55,362 nucleotides of DNA from a virus. The DNA is taken from positions 1 to 55,362 of the IMG/VR virus record IMGVR_UViG_3300006734_000009; one strand, written 5' to 3'. This document shows, one piece after another, positions 30,155-39,251 of the stretch. Made by a program: the position numbers and the translations under genes. The first letter of the stretch is position 1; every line of letters begins with the position of its first letter. Under the pieces are notes generated by a model. It was not told the origin of the DNA. It ran no database searches and worked only from the letters and a program-made list of their open reading frames with translations.

Positions 30155-30932
30155 TTGGTTTTCTATTCTTAAGATTAGAACCCAAGACGGGAAAATGATG
30201 ACTATTCCTAGTATTGAAGAATACCATGAAAAGTTTAGACAAGAACTTCGCCCGGTTGTTCTAGCGGAATACCGAAAGGTAAGCGACCGAGCCACCGAAG
30301 CGTCAAAAATTAACATCAAGCGTTATTCTAAAACCCCCGGTTTTGTTGAATATGATGCCTCTTGGAGGGACAGAAATACCGAAGAAACTCATTCAATTAT
30401 TATCAAGTATAAGGGAAGCGGAGAAGAGGATGAACCCCACGAAGTTATTGCCGTGTTTTCCGACAACCTCGGACCAGAACTACAAATGGGAACGGACTTT
30501 GAAGCAAACACCCCATACGACTTTCTTCAAGAAGTGGTTAAAAGAATTGAAGATTTTTACCAATCCCGAGCAAAAACTGAATCTTTGGGGGTTCCATCAA
30601 TTGAAGAAGATGAGGATAGGGTTTCCACGACCGAATACAATAGAAGTCTAGAAGAAGCAAACCCCGGCTATCGGATGGTCGAAGGTAAATTGAGAAATTT
30701 AGCAGATATGGAAAGACTCGCTAGAATTAAAGGAATTAACCTAAATGAAATCCTAGCGAGAAATAATTTAACGATGGCTGATTTCGTGGATGAAATACCT
30801 CAACAACCACAACCCGAAGAACCCGCCCCAAGAGAACCACAAGTTAGCGAGAGAAGGGAAAGGATGCGGGGAAGAAGAGATTTATTACGCCCTAGAAGAG
30901 GAAGAAGAGGCCCTGTTAGAGAAGAGGAATAA
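30138..30932 (+). CDS. W-tag protein (264 aa)
   Basis: From ATG 30138 MVWVSNWFSILK, or from GTG 30147 MSNWFSILK; the latter fits the tag better. A middle alpha/beta domain about 35-140 has HSIIIKYKGSGEEDEPHEV. The C-terminal tail is Pro/Glu/Arg-rich (PQQPQPEEPAPREPQ then RRERMRGRRD), likely disordered and DNA-binding. Last gene of the cluster. Confidence 0.65.
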   Translation: MVWVSNWFSILKIRTQDGKMMTIPSIEEYHEKFRQELRPVVLAEYRKVSDRATEASKINIKRYSKTPGFVEYDASWRDRNTEETHSIIIKYKGSGEEDEPHEVIAVFSDNLGPELQMGTDFEANTPYDFLQEVVKRIEDFYQSRAKTESLGVPSIEEDEDRVSTTEYNRSLEEANPGYRMVEGKLRNLADMERLARIKGINLNEILARNNLTMADFVDEIPQQPQPEEPAPREPQVSERRERMRGRRDLLRPRRGRRGPVREEE

Positions 30933-30936
30933 AAAG

Positions 30937-30946
30937 TATTATATAT
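30937..30946 (+). promoter_or_regulatory. TATA promoter
   Basis: TATTATATA sits 35-43 bases before ATG 30980, in the only clear gap between the W-tag cluster and the late block. Confidence 0.5.
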
Positions 30947-30979
30947 GGGATTCCTCTTAGGGCCAACTAAGGTGGTTTT

Positions 30980-31156
30980 ATGACTATTGAAGAAAAAATT
31001 GAAAAGGTCGCAGAAGAGACCGAAGACTTGGTGGAACTTGCTGAGGATTTGGGCTTAATTAGTGAAGCAGACGAAGCCAAATATAAGGCCATTTTAAAGA
31101 AGGCTCTCCCAGCGTTATTGGTTGCAGTTCCATTGTTCATTGTTCTCCTTCAATGA
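30980..31156 (+). CDS. Small tail-anchored membrane protein (58 aa)
   Basis: Acidic amphipathic N-terminal 38 residues, then one C-terminal membrane helix (ALPALLVAVPLFIVLL). Pinholin-like size and topology, but lysis function is unproven. GGTGG precedes the ATG, and it is ATGA-coupled to the 31153 gene. Confidence 0.6.
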   Translation: MTIEEKIEKVAEETEDLVELAEDLGLISEADEAKYKAILKKALPALLVAVPLFIVLLQ

Positions 31157-32643
31157 TTGGTATGTCCGCCCAACGAAAGTTTCGTAGTGCGTTAGGGCGT
31201 GCGGATAGAAACAGAGAATATTCCATTGAGTTTGAAGAACTTACTCCTCAATTGATGGATGAGATTAGAACTCTTCTTTCCGAGGGAGAGGAAGCATTAA
31301 TTCAATACGCTGAAAATTTCACACCTAGAATGTCGGAAGAAAAAAGAAGAAAGGTCGTAGGGGAATTATTGGACCAATTTCAAAACATCTTAGAAAACTC
31401 TCTAATGATTCAGTTAGGTAAGTTGGGTGTTGAGGGACCGTCAAACGCCCCCACTAAAACCATGTCGGATATTTACGAAATGGAAGGTAGTTCGGCGGAA
31501 GATTGGTTCTCTAATAATAAGCAGGACCTATACGATAAATTCATTAATGGGGATTTTAGACCACTGTTTAATACTTATACTTTTTTTAAGGCACAGGGAC
31601 TTGAGGAAGAATACCAAAATACTATCTCCACCGTGAAAACAAATGAGGAGGTTGATAACGCCTTACCTTTATTGGACGACACCAACCGAGAAAAAATTAC
31701 CGGCGACAGCGTAGAAATTTTACAGGTGTTTAGAGAAATTGATACTAGTCGCCTACCCGAACTAAAAGATGTCTTGGGTGGTGGGAAAGAATTAACACCC
31801 CTCGGTGAACTTAGGGAAATCACGCCCTCCGATGTAAGGAATTTCTCTAGCGAGGAACAATTACAGAATTTTTTGGAATTGATTATTTCTGCTAACTCCC
31901 GAACAAACAACACTAGTGTAGCAATCGCTTCTTTGGCTGACCTCGCTATTGTCCCGTTAACAACTTTCGTGAGAAGACTTTTCCGAACCTCTTCAAACAA
32001 GGATGGGGTTCAATTTTTAAATCTGTTCGCTAACTTGGTTTCTCGTAGGGGTGAGACACAAACAGAAGGTAAATTTAGGCTCGGTGCAGGAGACTTGGTT
32101 CCCACCGGACAAATGCTTAGGGACTTTTATGATTTTGAAAAACCCGATGAACCCTACCAAGAATGGGTTAGGGACAGAGATACAGCCGCATTTAACACCC
32201 GCCTTGAGGCTTTCGTTAGTCGGGGGGAGAATAGAAATCTAACCCGCCAAAGAAGAACTACGGGTGGGCGGGAACTTTTGGCCTACTACGGAGCGGGTTC
32301 CCCTCGTAGGGGAAAAATTGTTCCTAATTTTGCCGTGGGGATTCAGCCCGACCAAGCCTTACCCTCCCTTGTTGGGTTTATTCAATTGTTTGACAGTTCG
32401 TTTAATTTAAACGATGTTCCAGCGTTTAGAAGCATTGATTTCCAAACTCAAGCCGACGAAATAGAAAGTCAATTAAATGACCTGCTAGTAGAAGGTATGG
32501 GGGCTTTAAGAAGAGGAATGGTTGGCGAGTTTAATGATGTGTTAGAGATTATTTATAATCGTCCGGGGATGTCCTTTAAGTCGGTAGGCGGGATGTCGGC
32601 TTTGGAATTCTTGGAAGAGTTAGATATTATAGAGAGGGATTAA
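31153..32643 (+). CDS. Large hypothetical protein (496 aa)
   Basis: Helical, Glu/Arg-rich protein. N-terminal AQRKFRSALGRADRNREY and a final MSFKSVGGMSALEFLEELDI. No family recognised. Overlaps the membrane protein gene by 4 bases. Probably virion-related by position (inference). Confidence 0.65.
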   Translation: MIGMSAQRKFRSALGRADRNREYSIEFEELTPQLMDEIRTLLSEGEEALIQYAENFTPRMSEEKRRKVVGELLDQFQNILENSLMIQLGKLGVEGPSNAPTKTMSDIYEMEGSSAEDWFSNNKQDLYDKFINGDFRPLFNTYTFFKAQGLEEEYQNTISTVKTNEEVDNALPLLDDTNREKITGDSVEILQVFREIDTSRLPELKDVLGGGKELTPLGELREITPSDVRNFSSEEQLQNFLELIISANSRTNNTSVAIASLADLAIVPLTTFVRRLFRTSSNKDGVQFLNLFANLVSRRGETQTEGKFRLGAGDLVPTGQMLRDFYDFEKPDEPYQEWVRDRDTAAFNTRLEAFVSRGENRNLTRQRRTTGGRELLAYYGAGSPRRGKIVPNFAVGIQPDQALPSLVGFIQLFDSSFNLNDVPAFRSIDFQTQADEIESQLNDLLVEGMGALRRGMVGEFNDVLEIIYNRPGMSFKSVGGMSALEFLEELDIIERD

Positions 32644-32644
32644 A

Positions 32645-35128
32645 ATGTATGAAGAATACCCTAGTGAGGAAGAAAGTAGAACGATGAATTTTGGAGAGGG
32701 TGATATTGAAGAACTCTCCGGTAATAGTCTAGCAGATGAGGTTAGGGGTTCTAACGACCCGAACCAACTTATTGAAGAAGAGGGTGGTTTTAACACCGTT
32801 GCCTACTACAACTCCGTGGGTGCTTTAATTCACGGAATTGAATTTGTTGAACTTGCGGACTTCCCAAGAACCGCTACTTACACCGTTGGAGAGGGTGGAA
32901 CCGAAAGTGGTAATTTCTACGAACGGGGTAAAATGATTTACGATTTAGTTAATGGCTCGCAGGAAATTAACAATATGCCTGCATCATACCAACTGAGGGA
33001 AGCAGAAGCAAACGACTTAGCGGAACTTAACCCGTTGGTTGAAGCCCTCTTTGAAAGGATTAGAAATTTTCTTGGTGGGGAAGAAGAAATTCCCGTTAGA
33101 GAAAACCAATTTAAGCAATTGGCTGAAAAGATTACCATTAGAGATATTAAATCTCTTCGGGGAAAGAATGAAGTCTATGAATATTGGGAAAAATACTACA
33201 ACGCGTTTATGAACATAAAGCCACTAAATGTTTCTTTGACTGATGAGGTAGCAAGTGAATTTAATTCAATATTTAAAAAGGTCAAAATCCCCTGTATCGT
33301 GATTCAGCACACTGATGCTAATTTTGAGCAAGAGGGTGGAAGATTTGGGCTTATGAGAATGGCAAACGAAATTCTAATGGGCAACATGGGAATGACCCCT
33401 AGTCAAGAATACCAATCATTTTTCAGGGAAGATTTTACCATTTCTTCCGATACCGATAGGGCCGCTAGTGCTGATGGACAGGTAGGAGAAGAAACCGGTC
33501 GCACAGGATATATTGATGTTAAAGTAAAAGACAACATTGATGATATAGAAATGGTTATGGAATCTTTGGACCCCCTTACCTTTTTAAACTTGACCGATGA
33601 GGGTATTATTTATTTGGGTCCGGAGGGAGAGACAATTGCTGAACTTAAAAATAAAATTTTATCATACCTTCCTCAGGAGTATAATAATTTAAGCCCCACC
33701 GCTCTTGGTTATTTGGCTGATGCGGTAGAGGAGGCCATCAATGATTATGTCTCACTGGTTGACAAGAAAGAGAAATACTTCTTACCGATGCTCGATAATC
33801 ACATCACGGAGATGAATAAAATCCCTATTGCTGGCGGCTACACTTTTACTTATTACACCATAAAGGTGGTTCCCATCACTGGAGAAGAAGAGGGAGAAGT
33901 CGGCACTATGCCCGACTTTGCCCGATTACAGGCACAGCAGGAAGCCCTTGACGCCGATGAAAATATTACCCACCAAATTATTTTTGAACTTAAACAGGAA
34001 CCAGCCGAGGTCGGTTATTCTACTTTGGTCGGAAATATGAATGATGCGGTAGAAACCCTTTTAGGGGTTATCAATAAAAATATGGTTTCCGGAAAAAAGA
34101 AACGATTCATTCAAAATGTTCCAAAGGCCGAGGGTGGACCTTCTTCTGCTGGTAGTGGACAAAGGGGGGCTTTAGGTGCTAGATACCCAAGTATGCCCGG
34201 TTCTCTTGCTTCGCTTGAGAGTAATATTGGACTTGACCCATTGTTAGATTTAATCTATAAACTATTTGTTGAAGATATTGACTTTAGATATTTCTTCAAT
34301 AAGGACTATCCCGAGTTCACCACTAAGGGTAATTATGTTTCGTTTAAGTCCGCCTACGCCTCTTCTAAGAATAAAAGGGGAACTGCCCTATCAAGACAGG
34401 TTGCTCGTTTCCCGTTCACAGCAATTGATGAAGAGGAATTAAGGGCTCTCAACAATCTTTTCGGTAGACTAAGAAAGGGTTCCACGGCCCGTATTGGAGA
34501 ACTAATTAAGCAAGCAGAAAATACCATTCAGCCGTTCCTCCTGTTAAACCTCTCGCTGGAGTCTAACAGAGCAGACAAAACCCGCCTACAAAAAGAAATT
34601 ACAGACTCTTTGGGTAGAATTATCTACGAGTTTTCTGCCATGCAGGGCAGGGAAAGACTAACGGAGTTTGTTTTTGCTGGTAAGCAAATCCAAGAATACG
34701 CTAATAGTGAAATTGTAGACTCGCATATTAATATCCTGCCCGAGTTAGAAAACGAGGACTTTTTACAAACTCTAAACGACGACGAAGCCGCTCTCGTGAA
34801 GAGTATCAAGAGAAAGATTACAGGGAATTTCCTTCGTGATATTCTCAACACTAACGATTCTACCGATATTGAAAACTCCCTGTTGAAGGCCGTAGACATC
34901 ATGCGGCAATCTAACGGTATCTCAGTATACCGAGCGCACTTGGACTTGGCTAACATTGAAGATGTTATCACGGTATCGGATTTAATTAGAAAGGAGGACA
35001 GGGTGGACCTCTACGCTCAAGATATGGAAACCATTCTTAACTCTCCGGGTAAAACTTTTGACGAGTTATCTGTTCAGTTGGGAGTTAGCAGGGCAGTTAT
35101 TTACAAGGTTAGGGGGCTATTCCGTTGA
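32645..35128 (+). CDS. Large hypothetical protein (827 aa) with C-terminal HTH
   Basis: Acidic N-terminus, mixed alpha/beta body, and a C-terminal HTH-like TFDELSVQLGVSRAVIYKVR. No enzymatic motif recognised. It is the largest of three neighbouring unknowns and may be an internal or tail-associated protein. TTGA overlap with the next gene. Confidence 0.65.
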   Translation: MYEEYPSEEESRTMNFGEGDIEELSGNSLADEVRGSNDPNQLIEEEGGFNTVAYYNSVGALIHGIEFVELADFPRTATYTVGEGGTESGNFYERGKMIYDLVNGSQEINNMPASYQLREAEANDLAELNPLVEALFERIRNFLGGEEEIPVRENQFKQLAEKITIRDIKSLRGKNEVYEYWEKYYNAFMNIKPLNVSLTDEVASEFNSIFKKVKIPCIVIQHTDANFEQEGGRFGLMRMANEILMGNMGMTPSQEYQSFFREDFTISSDTDRAASADGQVGEETGRTGYIDVKVKDNIDDIEMVMESLDPLTFLNLTDEGIIYLGPEGETIAELKNKILSYLPQEYNNLSPTALGYLADAVEEAINDYVSLVDKKEKYFLPMLDNHITEMNKIPIAGGYTFTYYTIKVVPITGEEEGEVGTMPDFARLQAQQEALDADENITHQIIFELKQEPAEVGYSTLVGNMNDAVETLLGVINKNMVSGKKKRFIQNVPKAEGGPSSAGSGQRGALGARYPSMPGSLASLESNIGLDPLLDLIYKLFVEDIDFRYFFNKDYPEFTTKGNYVSFKSAYASSKNKRGTALSRQVARFPFTAIDEEELRALNNLFGRLRKGSTARIGELIKQAENTIQPFLLLNLSLESNRADKTRLQKEITDSLGRIIYEFSAMQGRERLTEFVFAGKQIQEYANSEIVDSHINILPELENEDFLQTLNDDEAALVKSIKRKITGNFLRDILNTNDSTDIENSLLKAVDIMRQSNGISVYRAHLDLANIEDVITVSDLIRKEDRVDLYAQDMETILNSPGKTFDELSVQLGVSRAVIYKVRGLFR

Positions 35129-36468
35129 AGAAGGAATTGGGAACTGACGCTAAGGGGAACTATCTCCCCTTGAGAACGGATGATGAAGGTCGTCCGGTTA
35201 GTCCCGATACCTACATTGATGATAAAATTTATTCCGAAGAAGAAATGGTTAGTCTGTTTAGGAAGGTTAATCCCGGTAGGAAAACTAGAGCAGAAATGAC
35301 GGATTTCTTTCCCCCGTTGACGGGACAAGACGCTGATGGTTATTTTATTATGTTTGACCGAGCAAACCCACTTGGAGGAGAACCCCTACCTGTTGGTCGG
35401 GTGGGGTGGAAATATTTACCGGAGCATAAATTATATCTCACCACTGGAATTAAGGTGGTTCCAATGTATCGGGGAATGGGTTTGTCTCGCTCGTTGTGGC
35501 AGAAAAGAGATTCTGCGATTATTAAGAATACTCCTGCTATTGGTATGGCTAGTAATTTCTCGGAGAGTTGGATTAAGTTAATTCAGTCGGAGGGCTGGAA
35601 AATAGACCCTCCGGTGGAGTCCTTACCGGAAAGTATTCAAGACGAGGTTAGAGAAACCATTGAGGGAGAGAAGCCTCGCCGGTTAATTAGTAAGAATATT
35701 GATATGGCTATGAAAAAGGCTTGGGAGGTTTTGAAAATGCCTAAACCATACAGAGGCCCGGATATTAGAAACGAAGCACAATATGAAGCGGCTTCTTTAG
35801 AGGGAAGAATGTTATGGCATAATAACCAAGCAAACGGATATGATTACAGGTTAAGGGCTTTACGGACTAATCATAGCGTAGAACTAACAGACACAGAAAA
35901 CTTAATTTATCAAGAAATGAAATATTACCAAGACATGAGGGCCTTTCACAATAGGCAAGCACAAAGATTAAGGAGATGCCTTGAATTGGGAAAAAAGGAA
36001 TGTAATGATTATTATTCTCAAGAGTTAGAAGGAGATAATAGAAGACAAACAAAATATAAAACTACCCCTACGGGAAAATTAGACCCTTATGTAGAATTAT
36101 CATTAGAAGCCTATAATGATTTAACTAATAAACAAAAAGCAAGGTATCATGCAGGTATGGCCCAGTATAAAGACACTAACTTCCATAACAGAATGTATCA
36201 AAGATTACACTATAACATAAACCTTCCTACTTTTCCTTCGCCTAAATATGGTGGAGAATCCTTTACAGGTAAAGAATATACAAAGGAAGAATATTTAAAT
36301 ATGGATAAAAACAATAAACGAAAATATCACGCTATGATGAAAGGTAGATTTGAAAAGGAAGGAGATATTGAATTATATAAATGGCATAATAAAATGTATA
36401 GTCGGCTTATTCGTGATAAAGGTTCACCAACATATTTCTCACCCGAACACCAACAGGAGGAAGAATAA
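35125..36468 (+). CDS. GNAT-like domain plus tandem repeats (447 aa)
   Basis: TTG start after AGGGGGC. Residues about 80-155 resemble a GNAT acetyltransferase (LTTGIKVVPMYRGMGLSRSLW, the R-x-x-G-x-G/A acetyl-CoA loop). The C-terminal half has about four repeats of roughly 35-50 residues around KARYHAGMA...HNRMYQRL and KRKYHAMMK...HNKMYSRL. Precedes TerL, so it may act on virion or host proteins. The acetyltransferase role is inference. Confidence 0.6.
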   Translation: MKKELGTDAKGNYLPLRTDDEGRPVSPDTYIDDKIYSEEEMVSLFRKVNPGRKTRAEMTDFFPPLTGQDADGYFIMFDRANPLGGEPLPVGRVGWKYLPEHKLYLTTGIKVVPMYRGMGLSRSLWQKRDSAIIKNTPAIGMASNFSESWIKLIQSEGWKIDPPVESLPESIQDEVRETIEGEKPRRLISKNIDMAMKKAWEVLKMPKPYRGPDIRNEAQYEAASLEGRMLWHNNQANGYDYRLRALRTNHSVELTDTENLIYQEMKYYQDMRAFHNRQAQRLRRCLELGKKECNDYYSQELEGDNRRQTKYKTTPTGKLDPYVELSLEAYNDLTNKQKARYHAGMAQYKDTNFHNRMYQRLHYNINLPTFPSPKYGGESFTGKEYTKEEYLNMDKNNKRKYHAMMKGRFEKEGDIELYKWHNKMYSRLIRDKGSPTYFSPEHQQEEE

Positions 36469-37886
36469 TGGACCTACTAACAGAGATGGATATGAAAGCC
36501 TCCAAAGGCAACTTTGAATATTTCTTCACTAAGGTTCTAGGTTTTGAAATGGCCCCCTTCCACAGGGAATGGCTAGAGCGTGTTAAATCCACCCAACGCA
36601 CCGTTACAATTTGTTCACGGGACCACGGTAAATCAGTTTTCTTCCATTCGTGGTGCGTGTTCCAATTGTGTTTCCAAGAACCCCCATACGAAATTATCTA
36701 CATTTCCTCTAACCAAAAACAAACAATGGTTCACATGAAGGACATTGACAGAATGTTTTCTACCATTCCCGCCTTGAAGAAGTTCAAACCTAAACAGGGT
36801 TGGGCCGTTGGCCGAATGGAATTAACCAATGGGAACCGCATCGTTGAAAGGTCGGTTGGTTCTCAAATCCGTGGACTCCACCCCGATGAAATTATCATTG
36901 ACGACCCGATGAAGGAGTTCTCTATGACCGCCATCCAGCGAGTAGCAGATTGGTTTTGGGGAGATATGATTCCTACCCTTCACCACACCTCCTCTTTGAG
37001 AATGATTGGAACGCCCTTCACCTACACGGATATATTCGCTGAATTAGAGGAAAACACCGAGTATGATGTGAAGCGTTATCCCGCCATCAATCAAGCAGGT
37101 GAAGCACTTTGGCCCTCCCGTTGGGATATTGATTCGCTGGACCGACGCAGAAGAGAAATTGGTTCTTCCAAGTTCACAAGAGAATACCTTTGCATTCCTA
37201 TTTCTTCTAACACAATGTTGTTTGGAAAAGAGCATGTGGAGAAAGCAAAAGACCGCACTTCTTCCCTACAATACTACGGAAACAACGAAGCATTCAAATA
37301 CTACATAGGCTACGACCCATCTATGAGCATTAACGGAGACTACACCGTTATGATTGTTCTTGAGGTGGACGAGGAGTTAAACAAAAAGGTCGTTCACATG
37401 GTTCGGGAAAAGAACATGGACTTCCGTTCACACATTACCCGCATTACCGACCTATGCCAAAGATTCTCACCTGAAATCGTAATGATTGAAACGAACACCT
37501 TCGCTAAGTCTTTCGCTATGGAACTGCGAGATATTTCCGACTTTCCCGTAAAGGAGTTCACTATGAGTAGGAAGAAGAAAGAAGAAATCATTCTTAACTT
37601 GCAGATGAATTTTGAGAACAATAAAATTTTCCTGCCGTATCAAAAGGACGAGGACAGAAAGGTTTCTAATATCATCGTGCAAGAACTAGAGGCTTTCGGT
37701 ATTGGAAACAACGGAAGAATCGAAGGGCTGGGCGCACACGACGACACCGTTATTGCTTTGGCGTTGGCTAATTACGCTACAAAAACATTTACAGACACAT
37801 TTATTGAAATTGAGGACTCAGGTATTTTTGCCACTAGCGGTCCGACCATGAATCTAGGAGGTGGAATTTTTGGTATTAATTATTAG
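36468..37886 (+). CDS. terL: Terminase large subunit (TerL)
   Basis: 472 residues with an N-terminal ATPase and C-terminal RNase H-like nuclease. Walker A CSRDHGKS (49-56), Walker B EIIIDDP (141-147), nuclease acids D283 (YIGYDPSM), E341 (IVMIETN) and D425/D426 (GAHDDTV). It packages DNA through the portal. No intein. Length is typical. Confidence 0.95.
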   Translation: MDLLTEMDMKASKGNFEYFFTKVLGFEMAPFHREWLERVKSTQRTVTICSRDHGKSVFFHSWCVFQLCFQEPPYEIIYISSNQKQTMVHMKDIDRMFSTIPALKKFKPKQGWAVGRMELTNGNRIVERSVGSQIRGLHPDEIIIDDPMKEFSMTAIQRVADWFWGDMIPTLHHTSSLRMIGTPFTYTDIFAELEENTEYDVKRYPAINQAGEALWPSRWDIDSLDRRRREIGSSKFTREYLCIPISSNTMLFGKEHVEKAKDRTSSLQYYGNNEAFKYYIGYDPSMSINGDYTVMIVLEVDEELNKKVVHMVREKNMDFRSHITRITDLCQRFSPEIVMIETNTFAKSFAMELRDISDFPVKEFTMSRKKKEEIILNLQMNFENNKIFLPYQKDEDRKVSNIIVQELEAFGIGNNGRIEGLGAHDDTVIALALANYATKTFTDTFIEIEDSGIFATSGPTMNLGGGIFGINY

Positions 37887-39249
37887 TAAGGAAGAAATCA
37901 ATACAGAAGAATTGAGAACTAAACTTGAAGAACTTGAAGAGGCCAAGAGGGTGAAGGATGAAAAAGAAGAAAGTGTTCGCGCAGTGGCCGATGGAGATAA
38001 ATTTATGGCATCATGGCTACAATATCAATGTCACGACGAAACCGAAGTTATTAAGGACATTTCCAACAACCTAAAAATTAACTTCACGGAGGCAAGAGAA
38101 TACCTTGCTAAGATGCCCGAGGAACTCCTTATTGAAGAAAAAACCATTCCCGAAGTAGTGAAAGAACTCCGCCACATGAGAAGAACCCTCAAGGGTAAAA
38201 CCCGTGAGAAGATGGCCTCAACAATTAACCATTTGATTAAGGCATATACTGAGCATTTGGATAACTCGCTGGACTCCATTTATTGGCTTCGTCCGTTTAA
38301 GAAATCTGTTAGAATGCTCACGCCGGACATTAGAATGATGAAGAAACTCTACCACATCAAGGATGGAGAAACAAGACAAACTATTATTGACAACCTAGTG
38401 AAGATGTGGGAGGCGGATATTGAAAAGTCCTCGCTAGACTACGGGGAGGATTACAACTCCGCAGTAATTAAATTCAAGTCTTCCAAGAAAGCAGTGAAAG
38501 AAATCCTAAAGGGTATTTCTCACCAATCAATTAGAAAGCCCCGTCAAGAGGTTTTGGAGGACATACTAGTAAAGACTATTTGTAATAACCCCGGAATTAC
38601 TAGCAACACCATTCATTCAATGTTGCCCTCTTCCTATCATCGGTCCACCACCCCCCAAACGATTTCAAAAATGTTAAAGAAGGTTAAAGCAATTAATGTT
38701 AACGGTGAGTATTACATCTTTAGTGATGCCATTAAAAAAGACCTTTACTCTTATGTAGCGGGCTTTATTGATTCGGACGGCTATATCACAATGGATTCAA
38801 AATACGCTCCCCGTGTGGGAATGATTGCTACGGGGGACCGAGGCAAGGCTTTTTTCAAGGAGATGGAAAACCAATTAAAAATTGGCCGCCTACATCTTGA
38901 CCAAAAGGTGGGCGAGAACAACCGAAGTCAGCACCGGTTGAATTTTTACAGCCAAGGAGACATCTCTAAACTTTTGGATAAGACCATTCCTCACCTCCGA
39001 ATGAAGAAGGTGCAGGGTAAGTTAATACAAGAGGCGATTATGATTAAGCAAAACTTCGCAAAGGAAGAATGGGCCAAACCCCGTCTTGAAGAAATTTTTA
39101 GACTGATTAAGTGGGAAAACTGGAAGGATGCCGCCAATAAGGTGGAACTCCAAAAGTATAATATACAAGAAGAGGATATTATCAAATACAGAGAGAACTC
39201 CCGTTGGGAATATATGACCGGCGGCGACACTATTTCTAAGGAGGATTGA
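37870..39249 (+). CDS. LAGLIDADG endonuclease with helical N-terminus
   Basis: Start TTG 37870 is seven bases after AGGAGGT inside the end of terL; GTG 37861 is possible. N-terminal about 220 residues helical, a winged-helix-like region, then one LAGLIDADG domain: YVAGFIDSDGYITMDS with its acid near residues 297-313. Free-standing, between TerL and portal, where many phages keep an HNH packaging endonuclease. It may serve packaging or be a homing gene. Confidence 0.8.
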   Translation: MVLIISKEEINTEELRTKLEELEEAKRVKDEKEESVRAVADGDKFMASWLQYQCHDETEVIKDISNNLKINFTEAREYLAKMPEELLIEEKTIPEVVKELRHMRRTLKGKTREKMASTINHLIKAYTEHLDNSLDSIYWLRPFKKSVRMLTPDIRMMKKLYHIKDGETRQTIIDNLVKMWEADIEKSSLDYGEDYNSAVIKFKSSKKAVKEILKGISHQSIRKPRQEVLEDILVKTICNNPGITSNTIHSMLPSSYHRSTTPQTISKMLKKVKAINVNGEYYIFSDAIKKDLYSYVAGFIDSDGYITMDSKYAPRVGMIATGDRGKAFFKEMENQLKIGRLHLDQKVGENNRSQHRLNFYSQGDISKLLDKTIPHLRMKKVQGKLIQEAIMIKQNFAKEEWAKPRLEEIFRLIKWENWKDAANKVELQKYNIQEEDIIKYRENSRWEYMTGGDTISKED

Positions 39250-39251
39250 TT

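Noticed and set aside
36468-37886. Intein in TerL because a LAGLIDADG gene follows
   Set aside because: TerL is continuous with all motifs, and the endonuclease has its own start.
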